From Sphingomonas sp. IC-11 (GTDB lineage: Bacteria > Pseudomonadota > Alphaproteobacteria > Sphingomonadales > Sphingomonadaceae), in contig NZ_JAJNDU010000003.1 in assembly GCF_021043365.1 (NCBI RefSeq), positions 1-64,000 on the forward strand: a stretch of 64,000 nucleotides of DNA. Direction: 5' to 3'. Below the pieces are notes generated by a model that did no database searches, was not told the origin of the DNA, and worked only from the letters and a program-made list of their open reading frames with translations. Within the stretch, counting starts at the first letter, position 1. The number at the start of each line of letters is the position of its first letter. Position numbers and translations under genes: made by a program. This document shows positions 1 through 6,890 of this stretch, piece after piece.

Positions 1-654
1 CGGCGTCGGCGCAGCCGGAGCCTGCGCCGCGGGCGCTGCAGGCGCCTCAGGCTCAGGCGCCGGGGCAGGCGCCGGCGTCGACACCACCGGACGGAACATG
101 ATCGGGGCACCGGTCGGCACCGTCAGCGGCGGTGCCGCCGGCGCGGCCTCGGCGACCGGCGCTTCCGCTGCCGGCTCAGCAACCGGCTCAGGCGCAGGAG
201 CGGGCTTCGGCGCGGCCGCCTCGGCAGCTGCTGCCGCGGCGCGTTCTTCTGCGCGACGCTTCTCGTCCTCGGCGGCGCGGGCGCGCTCCGCCTCTTCGCG
301 ACGGCGCAGTTCCTCCAGCGCCTGCATGCGCTGCTCCTCCGCCTCACGGGCGAGTCGGGCCACGCGCTCCTGCGGCGTCTCGTTGGACGGGGCGCGCGAG
401 GGCGGCGCCGGCGGCGCCGCCTCGCGCTGCACCGGGGCCGCAGGCGCGGGCGCCTCCGCCGGGGTCGGCGCAGCGGTCGGCTCGGGCGCTTCACCCGGCT
501 TGCGGAACGTGCGCGCCTTCTTGGTTTCCACGATCACCGTATTGGAGCGGCCGTGGCTGAAGCTCTGCTTCACCTTGCCGGTCTCGACCGTGCGCCGAAC
601 ACCCAATGGTGCGCGCATGCCAAGTTTCGGCTTATCGTTATCGGTCTCGCTCAC
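1..654 (-). CDS. infB: Translation initiation factor IF-2, N-terminal part (cut by window edge)
   Basis: This is the first 218 codons of IF-2, the GTPase that places initiator fMet-tRNA on the 30S subunit. The gene runs off the left edge, so the G domain is outside the window. The protein starts MSETDNDKPKLGMRAPLGVR and continues with TVETGKVKQSFSHGRSNTV, the conserved IF-2 N-terminal motif. After it comes a long Ala/Pro/Glu-rich linker with a charged helical stretch (EEQRMQALEELRRREEAERA) typical of alphaproteobacterial IF-2. The start is GTG at 654, which overlaps the rnpM stop as GTGA, so the two are translationally coupled. The start and identity are read directly from the minus strand. 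Confidence 0.95.
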   Translation of the reverse strand, partial: MSETDNDKPKLGMRAPLGVRRTVETGKVKQSFSHGRSNTVIVETKKARTFRKPGEAPEPTAAPTPAEAPAPAAPVQREAAPPAPPSRAPSNETPQERVARLAREAEEQRMQALEELRRREEAERARAAEDEKRRAEERAAAAAAEAAAPKPAPAPEPVAEPAAEAPVAEAAPAAPPLTVPTGAPIMFRPVVSTPAPAPAPEPEAPAAPAAQAPAAPTP

Positions 655-1397
655 TCAAAATCCTCGTGTGTCGTCACGGCCGGTTCGTGCCCGGAAAGAT
701 CGGGCGCCGATGCGCCTTGCGCGGCCGTTGCGCAAGGTGCGGCAATCAGGTCGTCCATCAAAGCATCGCCTTGATGGGCTCCTTCAGGGTCGGGGCCGAT
801 AAAGCGCCGCCAGCGATCGAGCGCTTCGCCCAACCTGCCGGCCGCCATGCGGTCGGTGACGCCGATATGTACCACGTTTTCGCGGCCCAGCGCCATCGAC
901 AATATGGGGCGTGGGATCGGCAGAACCAAGCCCCCCAAATCACTCCCTTCGCGGTCCGATCCGACGCGCCACGCCTGGGCCAGCTTGCGCCGACCGTCCT
1001 CGGCGGCATCTGCCGCATGGTAGAGCGCGTGGAGACGGCCGGAGCGCGCCGCTTCCTCGATCCGGTCCGAACCGGTCAGCACGGTGCCGGCGCGGGCCTC
1101 CAGCCCAAGCCGGTCGAGCGCATTGCGTTCGAGTGCCGAGGCAATCAGCGCGGGCAGATCGTCGGGAACGGTGAACTCCCCCGTTTTGAACGCACGCGCC
1201 AAGGCGCCGCGCAGCTTGCCTTTCGCCTGCGCCTTGGCAAGCTCGGCCGCACCGACGCCGATCCACGCGCCGCGTCCGGGCGCCTTCGCCCGCACGTCGG
1301 GCAGCACTCGACCGTCGAGCGCCAGCACCAGACGGATCAAGCCATCGCGTGGCGCCTCCTCGCGGGAAAGGATGCAAGTGCGCGTGGGATCAGCCAC
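651..1397 (-). CDS. rnpM: RnpM/YlxR family RNA-binding protein (DUF448) with C-terminal L7Ae-like domain
   Basis: Small RNA-binding protein of the YlxR family, which has been described as a modulator of RNase P in Firmicutes. The YlxR signature RTCILSREE followed by DGLIRLVL and APGRGAWIGV fills residues 5-85. The C-terminal part, with ALYHAADAAEDGRRKLAQA, looks like an L7Ae/L30e-type fold, the two-domain form usual in alphaproteobacteria. I prefer the GTG start at 1397 because GGAGG lies 5 nt upstream at 1407-1403. The longer ATG start at 1412 lies inside a dispersed repeat and would bury that ribosome binding site. The gene sits directly upstream of infB, its normal partner, but is separated from nusA by about 600 bp of unusual DNA. 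Confidence 0.9.
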   Translation of the reverse strand: MADPTRTCILSREEAPRDGLIRLVLALDGRVLPDVRAKAPGRGAWIGVGAAELAKAQAKGKLRGALARAFKTGEFTVPDDLPALIASALERNALDRLGLEARAGTVLTGSDRIEEAARSGRLHALYHAADAAEDGRRKLAQAWRVGSDREGSDLGGLVLPIPRPILSMALGRENVVHIGVTDRMAAGRLGEALDRWRRFIGPDPEGAHQGDALMDDLIAAPCATAAQGASAPDLSGHEPAVTTHEDFE

Positions 1398-1407
1398 AAA
1401 CACCTCC

Positions 1408-1433
1408 GTCATGCCGGACTTGTCCCGGTGTCC
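1408..1433. repeat. Dispersed short repeat, GTCATGCCGGACTTG type
   Basis: The 26-bp stretch reads GTCATGCCGGACTTGTCCCG followed by GTGTCC. It resembles a dispersed repeat I recall from sphingomonads and relatives (general form GTCATGCCGGACTTGTTCCGG). A partial opposite-orientation relative, GTGGATGCCGGCACAGGGTC, lies at about 1625-1644, so the two may frame the GIY-YIG remnant. The ATG at 1412-1410 on the minus strand, a possible rnpM start, is part of this repeat. Family membership is from memory and needs a genome-wide count. Confidence 0.55.
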
Positions 1434-1455
1434 AGTTCCCCGCAGTCCTCACGAT

Positions 1456-1590
1456 ATGAAGGAGCGGCAATCGTGCGCCGACATCCTGGCGCGCGATCGC
1501 TGCGGCACGCTGTCCATTGGCGTGACGTCCAATCTGATTGGGCGCTTGATCCAGCATCGCGACGACACCTGTGCCGGCTTCACCAGCCGT
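1456..1590 (+). pseudogene. Decayed GIY-YIG endonuclease fragment
   Basis: The plus-strand frame from 1456 encodes CADILARDRCGTLSIGVTSN followed by LIGRLIQHRDDTCAGFTSR. It matches the start of small GIY-YIG (UPF0213-type) proteins, whose usual form is YVYILAS..NGTLYIGVTSNL..R..QHR...GFT. Only about 45 residues are recognisable. The second Tyr of the GIY-YIG pair is Ser here (GTLSIG), and the C-terminal half with the catalytic Glu is missing, so nuclease activity is not expected. The fragment sits between repeat-like sequences inside the nusA-infB operon, antisense to it. I call it a pseudogene rather than a short functional gene. Confidence 0.6.
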
Positions 1591-1768
1591 CCGGATACTT
1601 ACCGGCTGCCGAATGTGGGGATGCGTGGATGCCGGCACAGGGTCGGTATTTTGGCAGCAAGACACCGCTGCGCCCGACACACGGCCACCGCGACGACGCA
1701 CGCGCGCCCCGCCGCGAGCCGCCCCGCCCGGCGAGCAAACCCCAAGCTGTCGAAGCGACGCTAGCCGA

Positions 1769-2008
1769 TCATTGCGAGGAACCCGCATGCGCGTCTCCCT
1801 CGCTAGGCAGCACCTTCGGCGCATCGCGATCTGCGATCAACACACCGCCGGCGCCATAATTGTCGAGGGAGACCTCTTCGATCACGACCTGCACCGCGGC
1901 CGGGGACTTGCCCAGCCGCGTGACCAGCGAGGACGTGACGTCAGCCACGATCCCCGCCTTCTGCTCCTTGGAAGCGGAGCCCGCGATCCTGATCGAAACG
2001 AACGGCAT
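1769..2008 (-). CDS. 4-oxalocrotonate tautomerase-like small protein
   Basis: A 79-residue protein beginning MPFVSIRIAGSASKEQKAGI. Pro directly after the initiator Met is the catalytic N-terminal base of the tautomerase superfamily. VVIEEVSLDNYGAGG matches the family pattern VVIDEV..DNWGVGG, and the length is only slightly above the usual 60-75 residues. Members isomerise 2-hydroxymuconate-type dienols. The substrate here is unknown. The start codon overlaps the nusA stop (TGATG), so it is translated from the nusA message and sits within the rimP-nusA-rnpM-infB operon. That is an odd place for an enzyme gene. The C-terminal tail after GVLIADR, about 18 residues, is not typical and may have been acquired. 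Confidence 0.85.
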   Translation of the reverse strand: MPFVSIRIAGSASKEQKAGIVADVTSSLVTRLGKSPAAVQVVIEEVSLDNYGAGGVLIADRDAPKVLPSEGDAHAGSSQ

Positions 2009-3624
2009 CAGGCCTGTGCGTCCTCCGCGGTCTGCTCAGCCTCGCCGCCTTCTTCATCGGCGAACCAGTGGGCACGGGCGGCCATGATGATCTCGTTACC
2101 CTGCTCCTCGGTCAGGCCATATTCGCCCAGCACGCCGCCCTTGTGCTCCGGCCGGCGCGGCGCGTCCTCGTTGCGGCGACGCGGCTCGGCGCGCTTCTTC
2201 TCGATCAGTTCGTCGGTCGCGAGATCGGCAACATCGTCCAGCGTCTTGATGCCAGCCTTGCCCAGCGTGACCAGCATCGCCTCGGTCAGGTGCGGCAGCT
2301 CGGCCAGCGCGTCCTCGACCCCCAGCGAACGGCGCTCGTCGCGGTTCGCCTGCTCGCGGCGATCGATCGCCTCGGCCGCACGGCTCTGCAGCTCCTGGGC
2401 CAGCTCGTCGTCGAAGCCTTCGATCGCTGCCAGCTCGTCCAGCTCGACATAGGCGACTTCTTCCAGCTCGGTGAAGCCTTCGGCCACCAGCAGCTGTGCC
2501 AGCGTCTCGTCCACGTCCAGCTCGTTCTGGAACATCTCGGACCGCTGCACGAACTCCTGCTGGCGCTTCTCGCTCGAGTCGGTCTCGGTCATGATGTCGA
2601 TCGCCTTCGCCGTCAGCTGCGACGCAAGGCGGACATTCTGGCCACGACGGCCGATGGCGAGGCTCAGCTGATCGTCCGGAACGACCACTTCGATGCGATC
2701 CTCTTCCTCGTCAATCAGCACGCGGCTGACGTTCGCCGGCTGCAGGGCGTTGACGACAAAGGTTGCCGTGTCTGGCGACCAGGGGATGATGTCGATCTTC
2801 TCGCCCTGCATTTCCTGCACGACGGCCTGGACGCGGCTGCCCTTCATGCCGACGCAGGCGCCGACCGGGTCAATCGAGGAATCATGGCTGATGACGCCGA
2901 TCTTCGCACGGCTGCCCGGGTCGCGGGCGGCAGCCTTGATCTCGATGATGCCGTCGTAGATCTCCGGCACTTCCTGCGCGAACAGCTTCTTCATGAAGTC
3001 GGGATGTGCGCGGCTCAGGAAGATCTGCGGCCCGCGGTTCTCGCGCACCACCTTCAGGATCAGCGAGCGGATGCGGTCGTTCACGCGCACCACTTCGCGC
3101 GGGATCTGCTGGTCGCGGCGGATCACGCCCTCGGCACGGCCCAGGTCGACGACGATGTGGCCGAACTCGACGCGCTTCACGACGCCGGTGATGATCTCGC
3201 CGGCGCGGTCCTTGAATTCCTCATACTGGCGCTCGCGCTCGGCATCGCGGACCTTCTGGAAGATGGTCTGCTTGGCGGCCTGCGCCTGGATGCGGCCGAA
3301 TTCGATCGGGGGCAGCGGATCGACCAGGAAGTCGCCGACGGTGGCACCCTTCTGCAGCTTCTGCGCGCCGTTGACGTCGACCTGCTTGTAGATGTCGTCG
3401 ACCTGCTCGACCACCTCGACGACGCGCCACAGGCGAAGGTCACCGTTGTTGGGGTCCAGCTTCGCGCGGATGTCCATTTCCTGGCCGTAGCGGGTACGCG
3501 CCGCACGCTGGATCGCATCCTCCATCGCCTCGATGACGATCGCCTTGTCGATCATCTTCTCGCTGGCGACGCTGTTGGCGATCGCGATCAGTTCCGCACG
3601 GTTCGCGGTGACGCCGGTAGCCAT
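2008..3624 (-). CDS. nusA: Transcription termination/antitermination protein NusA
   Basis: NusA binds RNA polymerase and modulates pausing, intrinsic termination and rRNA antitermination. The 538 residues show the expected order. The N-terminal RNAP-binding domain is at about 1-130. The S1 domain is at about 135-200 (GEIITGVVKRVEFGHIVVDL). Tandem KH domains follow to about 370, with VGMKGSRVQAV and the GRRGQNVRLAS loop. Two acidic helix-hairpin-helix type repeats sit near the C terminus (LLVAEGFTELEEVAYV, LGKAGIKTLDDVADL). The tail is acidic (EEGGEAEQTAEDAQA). The start codon overlaps the rimP stop (TAATG) and the stop overlaps the tautomerase start, indicating tight coupling. Confidence 0.97.
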   Translation of the reverse strand: MATGVTANRAELIAIANSVASEKMIDKAIVIEAMEDAIQRAARTRYGQEMDIRAKLDPNNGDLRLWRVVEVVEQVDDIYKQVDVNGAQKLQKGATVGDFLVDPLPPIEFGRIQAQAAKQTIFQKVRDAERERQYEEFKDRAGEIITGVVKRVEFGHIVVDLGRAEGVIRRDQQIPREVVRVNDRIRSLILKVVRENRGPQIFLSRAHPDFMKKLFAQEVPEIYDGIIEIKAAARDPGSRAKIGVISHDSSIDPVGACVGMKGSRVQAVVQEMQGEKIDIIPWSPDTATFVVNALQPANVSRVLIDEEEDRIEVVVPDDQLSLAIGRRGQNVRLASQLTAKAIDIMTETDSSEKRQQEFVQRSEMFQNELDVDETLAQLLVAEGFTELEEVAYVELDELAAIEGFDDELAQELQSRAAEAIDRREQANRDERRSLGVEDALAELPHLTEAMLVTLGKAGIKTLDDVADLATDELIEKKRAEPRRRNEDAPRRPEHKGGVLGEYGLTEEQGNEIIMAARAHWFADEEGGEAEQTAEDAQA

Positions 3625-4175
3625 TACTCGGTTTCCTCTGCTTCGATTTCTTCTTCTTCCGCGCCCTCTTGCGAGAGCGGGACGGTTGCAGCGATCAATT
3701 TGTCCGTCAGCACCAGCTTCGCATCGACGATCCGACCGAAGGGAACATGAGCGACGGTACCGGTGCGGTTGCGGATGGCGATCTCCTCGCCCTCAACCGC
3801 GACGATCTCGCCACGAAACTGCTTCTGCCCATCGAGCGGCGCGTCCAGCGTCAGCTTCGCCTCATGTCCGGCCCAGTCGGTGTAATCCGACAGGCGGGTC
3901 AGCGGCCGATCGATACCGGGGCTCGACACTTCCAGCCGATAGGCGCCCTCAATCGGGTCGCGCCCTTCCGCTTCCAGCGCGTCGAGCACGTCGGAAATAC
4001 GGCGCGACAGATCGGCGCAATCGTCGATCGTCAGCTGCCGCGTATCGGGCCGCTCCGCCATCACCTGCAGCGTGCGGTCGTCTCCCTTGCCGAACAGCGC
4101 GACACGCACGAGGTCGAATCCGAGCGCCTTGGCCTCGGTCTCGATCATCTGGGTCAGCGCGGTAATATCCGCCAT
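3624..4175 (-). CDS. rimP: Ribosome maturation factor RimP
   Basis: RimP (183 residues) assists maturation of the 30S subunit. The start MADITALTQMIETEAKALGF and the motif YRLEVSSPGIDRPL are family hallmarks. RFRxxG-type core contacts appear as QFRGEIVAVEGEEIAI, in the C-terminal SH3-like domain. It ends in a Glu-rich tail (EGAEEEEIEAEETE). I chose ATG 4175 over upstream TTG 4292 because homologues begin at this position and the upstream 39 codons are Arg/Gly-rich without conservation. It is the first gene of the rimP-nusA operon, the normal arrangement. Confidence 0.95.
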   Translation of the reverse strand: MADITALTQMIETEAKALGFDLVRVALFGKGDDRTLQVMAERPDTRQLTIDDCADLSRRISDVLDALEAEGRDPIEGAYRLEVSSPGIDRPLTRLSDYTDWAGHEAKLTLDAPLDGQKQFRGEIVAVEGEEIAIRNRTGTVAHVPFGRIVDAKLVLTDKLIAATVPLSQEGAEEEEIEAEETE

Positions 4176-4263
4176 CGGGGCTCCATATACACACAGGTTT
4201 TTGCCGCCGCGGAGCCCTGCCCCGCGACCCCTTGCATCTGGCGATGTAAGAGAAAGCACAATC

Positions 4264-4292
4264 GATATAGAACGAGACGGCGGCCGGAGCAA
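4264..4292 (-). promoter_or_regulatory. Possible sigma-70 type promoter for the rimP-nusA operon
   Basis: On the minus strand, TTGCTC (4292-4287) is followed after 17 bp by TATATC (4269-4264), about 90 bp upstream of the rimP ATG. The hexamers are moderate matches to TTGACA and TATAAT with ideal spacing. This is inference from sequence only. Confidence 0.3.
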
Positions 4293-4321
4293 TCCCTTAG
4301 CACGCCACTAGGCAAGGATAC

Positions 4322-4807
4322 TCATTCCGCGCTGGAGCCTGCCGCCCGCTCGCCCCGCGAATCCTGCACCGCGATATCGAAATGCATCACGTCCTCGCGC
4401 GTGCCCAATTTGGTATAAAGCGCAACCGCTGGGTCGTCGCCGTAATCGGCCTGGACGAACATCACATGCGCGCCGGCCTCCCGCACCATCGGAGAAAGCG
4501 CATGGATCAGCGCCGTCGCCACGCCCGTTCGTCGGTGCGACTCAGCAACAGCGAGATCATAGATGTACGCCTCGGCCCGCGCCTGCTCGAGCTTGTCGAG
4601 CAGATACGCAACCAGCCCGCCGATCACCGTCCCGTCCTGTTCGGCCACCAGCACGAAGACGTGCGGCTTGGCGAGCTGGACGGCGAGATAGGCGCTGTCC
4701 GGCGGTGCATCGACATAGTCGGCGGCACCGTCAAAGGCTGCATGAAACAGCGCGTTCAGCCGCCGCATCGCGCCGGCATCTGCTGGCCCTAGCCGTCGCA
4801 CGATCAC
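4322..4807 (-). CDS. GNAT acetyltransferase closely resembling AAC(3)-I aminoglycoside 3-N-acetyltransferases
   Basis: GNAT-fold protein of about 161 residues. The segment AEAYIYDLAVAESHRRTGVA followed by TALI is the acetyl-CoA binding loop. VQADYGDDPAVALYTKLGTR and then EDVMHFDI match, as I recall them, the C-terminal signature of AAC(3)-I gentamicin acetyltransferases almost residue for residue. It acetylates an amine using acetyl-CoA. By homology an aminoglycoside 3-amino group is the likely test substrate. There are no integron or transposon features nearby, so it looks like a resident chromosomal gene. The start is uncertain. GTG 4807 keeps the first strand VIVRRLGPAD. TTG 4828 and a frame open to 4987 are alternatives, but the longer one runs over the divergent small gene and its promoter. 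Confidence 0.85.
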   Translation of the reverse strand: MIVRRLGPADAGAMRRLNALFHAAFDGAADYVDAPPDSAYLAVQLAKPHVFVLVAEQDGTVIGGLVAYLLDKLEQARAEAYIYDLAVAESHRRTGVATALIHALSPMVREAGAHVMFVQADYGDDPAVALYTKLGTREDVMHFDIAVQDSRGERAAGSSAE

Positions 4808-4844
4808 CTGTTTGCCGGAATGTTGCAAAATGTTGCTGCCGCTC

Positions 4845-4870
4845 GGAACGGGAGAGCGAGCGTTATCGTT
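4845..4870 (+). promoter_or_regulatory. EcfG-type general stress response promoter
   Basis: GGAAC (4845-4849), 17 bp, then CGTT (4867-4870) exactly fits the alphaproteobacterial sigma-EcfG promoter pattern GGAAC-N16/17-CGTT. It lies 36 bp upstream of the ATG of the small membrane protein at 4907. It therefore predicts induction by the PhyR-NepR-EcfG general stress pathway. Confidence 0.7.
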
Positions 4871-4906
4871 CAATTCGGAGATAAAGAGAAGGAAAAGGAA
4901 AAGGCC

Positions 4907-5050
4907 ATGTTGTGGACGATCGCGATCATCCTGGTGATCCTGTGGCTGCTCGGGTTCAGCCTCAACATCGCTGGCGGCCTGATCCACATCCTGCTGGTCG
5001 TCGCGCTGATCGTCGGCCTGGTACAGCTCTTCAGCGGCCGCCGCGTATAG
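4907..5050 (+). CDS. Small Lmo0937-type membrane protein, 47 residues
   Basis: The peptide MLWTIAIILVILWLLGFSLN continues IAGGLIHILLVVALIVGLVQ and LFSGRRV. It consists of two hydrophobic segments joined by a Gly-Gly turn and ends with a short basic tail. It matches the very small Lmo0937-family membrane proteins found widely in bacteria, whose biochemical role is unknown. The start follows a purine-rich ribosome binding site (GGAAAAGGAAAAGG). A longer frame open from 4820 is rejected because it would place the EcfG promoter inside the gene. With that promoter it is probably a general stress protein of the inner membrane. Confidence 0.8.
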   Translation: MLWTIAIILVILWLLGFSLNIAGGLIHILLVVALIVGLVQLFSGRRV

Positions 5051-5168
5051 TCACCACCGGGAGGCCTCTGCGCCTCCCGCCATCCCCGCCCGTCGCCGGG
5101 ACTCAGCAGGCGGCCAGGACCCGCCATGATCGCGCGCTGACCCGGCGTATCGCCGCAATCCCGGGACC

Positions 5169-5567
5169 TCAGCCGCGCTCGGCCAGCACCTTCAGCGTCG
5201 CCAGGTCCTTGCGGATCCAGCGGCGGTCGCGCGCGAACGTTTCGTCATCCATGCCCGGCTGGCGAAACAGCGTCAGCTGAACCTCCGCGCCCTCGCGATT
5301 GGCGATCACGCGCAGCGGCACCTCGACCGGCGTACCACTGTCGGGGATCACGCGATGATCCATCACGCCATAGTCATTGTGCGGGGTGAAGAAGACGCGG
5401 ATGCCACCGTCCGCGCCCTCACCCACCCACGAATCGCCATCCTCGCGCAACGCGAACTCGCTGAGTCCTGAGGCCCAGCGCGCGAACGCCTCCGGGCGCC
5501 AGAACGCCTCATAGACCTCGCGCCACGACCGCGCGATCGTCACCGACAGGACAATGGCGGGAAGCAT
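5169..5567 (-). CDS. SRPBCC (START/Bet v1-like) family protein
   Basis: A 132-residue protein starting MLPAIVLSVTIARSWREVYE. The pattern of a first strand, then ARSWREVYEAFWRPEAFARW and later strand-rich segments is typical of SRPBCC ligand-binding folds (helix-grip). The ligand is unknown. The ATG lies only 5 nt after the E2 stop codon, with GAGGA between, so it is the last gene of the branched-chain dehydrogenase operon. The frame is open upstream to 5645, but that part overlaps the E2 coding region. Confidence 0.8.
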   Translation of the reverse strand: MLPAIVLSVTIARSWREVYEAFWRPEAFARWASGLSEFALREDGDSWVGEGADGGIRVFFTPHNDYGVMDHRVIPDSGTPVEVPLRVIANREGAEVQLTLFRQPGMDDETFARDRRWIRKDLATLKVLAERG

Positions 5568-5572
5568 CGTCC

Positions 5573-6883
5573 TCAGTCCGCGAACAGCAGCACGGGCGTC
5601 TCGAGCAGCTTCTTCACCGCCTGAACGTAGCTTGCCGCATCCCACCCATCAACGACGCGATGGTCGCAGCTGATCGACAGGTTCATCAGCTTTGCCCGCA
5701 CGATGTCGTCGCCGCGGAACACCGGCCGCTCGACGATCTTGTTCGGCCCGATGATCGCGACCTCCGGCCGGTTGATCACCGGCGTCGTCGCGATTCCGCC
5801 CAGCGGGCCGAGCGAGGTGACGGTGATCGTGCCGCCGCCCAGCTCCTCGGGCTTCAGCTTCTGCGTGCGCGCCGCTTCGGCCAGGCGCCCGATCTCGCTG
5901 GCGAGCTGCCAAACATTCTTGTCCTGCGCGTCGCGGATCACCGGCACGGTCAGGCCAGCATCGGTCTGCGCCGCCATGCCCATGTGCACCCGGCCCGACC
6001 GCGTCACCACGCCCGCCTCGTCGTCATAGCGCGCGTTGAGCATCGGGAAGTCGGGCAGCGTGCGGCAGATCGCGACAATCAGGAACGGCAGCATGGTCAG
6101 CTTCGGCCGCCCACCACGATTGTCGTTCAGGTCGGCACGCATGTCTTCCAGCGCGGTCACGTCGATCTCGTCGACATAGGTGAAATGCGGGATGTGGCGC
6201 TTCGACGCGGCCATGTTCTCGGCGATGCGGCGACGCATCCCGATCACCTTCACCTGCTCGTCTTCTCGCGCGCGGCTGGCGTGCGGCGCGTGATAGCCCT
6301 GCCCACCCGCGTAGCGCAGATACGCATCGAGATCGGCGTGGCGGATGCGATCGCCCTCCGACACCTTCACCTGGGAAAGGTCGACCCCCAAATCCTTCGC
6401 TCGCGCACGCACCGTCGGCGAGGCAAGAACAGGAGCCGTAGAGGAGGCGGCAGGAGCCACATCGGCAACCGGCGCAACAGCAGCCGGCGCAGGGGGCGCA
6501 GGGGCGGGCGCGGCCGGGGCCGGCTCGACGACCTCTTCGACGCCGGGGTTCTCGGCCTCGAACGCCTCGACCTCGTCGGCGCCGCCCAGCTTCTCCTCGA
6601 CGTCCGCCGCGGCCTGGCCCTCCGGCTCCACCGCGCCATCGGCATCGGTCTCGATCACCACCAGCATCGCGCCGATCGCGATCTGGTCGCCAACCTCGCC
6701 CGCCAGTTCGACCACGGTGCCCGACACCGGCGATTCCATCTCGACCGTCGCCTTGTCGGTCATCATGTCGGCGATATTCTGGTCTTCCTCGACGCGGTCA
6801 CCGACCGCGACATGCCAGCCGACGATCTCCGCCTCGGCAATGCCTTCGCCGATGTCCGGCAGCTTGAAGGTAAAACGCGCCAT
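5573..6883 (-). CDS. bkdB: Dihydrolipoamide acyltransferase E2 of branched-chain 2-oxoacid dehydrogenase complex
   Basis: E2 core of the complex that oxidatively decarboxylates 2-oxoisovalerate-type acids to acyl-CoAs. The 436 residues hold one lipoyl domain (1-80) with the lipoylated Lys44 in MTDKATVEMESPVSG. An Ala/Pro/Glu-rich linker follows. The peripheral-subunit-binding domain is near 155-190 (VRARAKDLGVDLSQVKVSEG). The catalytic acyltransferase domain ends with CDHRVVDGWDAASYV, where His408 and Asp412 are the active-site pair. One lipoyl domain and pairing with separate E1 alpha and beta genes favour the branched-chain type over pyruvate dehydrogenase. It lies 7 bp downstream of the E1 beta gene. 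Confidence 0.93.
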   Translation of the reverse strand: MARFTFKLPDIGEGIAEAEIVGWHVAVGDRVEEDQNIADMMTDKATVEMESPVSGTVVELAGEVGDQIAIGAMLVVIETDADGAVEPEGQAAADVEEKLGGADEVEAFEAENPGVEEVVEPAPAAPAPAPPAPAAVAPVADVAPAASSTAPVLASPTVRARAKDLGVDLSQVKVSEGDRIRHADLDAYLRYAGGQGYHAPHASRAREDEQVKVIGMRRRIAENMAASKRHIPHFTYVDEIDVTALEDMRADLNDNRGGRPKLTMLPFLIVAICRTLPDFPMLNARYDDEAGVVTRSGRVHMGMAAQTDAGLTVPVIRDAQDKNVWQLASEIGRLAEAARTQKLKPEELGGGTITVTSLGPLGGIATTPVINRPEVAIIGPNKIVERPVFRGDDIVRAKLMNLSISCDHRVVDGWDAASYVQAVKKLLETPVLLFAD

Positions 6884-6890
6884 GTGCCGA

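Larger units (their letters stand above)
1398..1768. other. Non-coding repeat-rich insert between tautomerase gene and rnpM
   Basis: About 370 bp with no gene on the operon strand. It holds the GTCATGCCGGAC-type repeat (1408-1433), the GIY-YIG remnant (1456-1590) and a partial inverted relative of the repeat near 1625-1644. The stretch 1650-1768 is GC-rich, and I see nothing recognisable in it. The minus-strand open frame covering 1390-1824 is Arg-rich and has no family features, so I regard it as spurious. Confidence 0.6.

Noticed and set aside
98..802. Plus-strand Ala/Ser/Arg-rich open frame opposite infB and rnpM
   Set aside because: It is the low-complexity antisense of the Ala/Pro/Glu-rich IF-2 linker; it has no family signature and spans two real genes.
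1456..1764. GIY-YIG frame as a functional endonuclease gene
   Set aside because: Catalytic Tyr changed to Ser, catalytic Glu region absent, and the frame runs on into unrelated Arg-rich sequence.
2068..3750. Long plus-strand open frame of 560 codons opposite nusA
   Set aside because: Antisense of a clear nusA gene; the translated composition (His/Leu/Arg/Asp-rich) is typical of the complement of GC-rich coding DNA.
4808..4987. N-terminal extension of the AAC(3)-I-like protein
   Set aside because: It would overlap the EcfG promoter and the divergent 47-residue gene, and the extra residues (Asp/Gln/Pro-rich) do not match the family.
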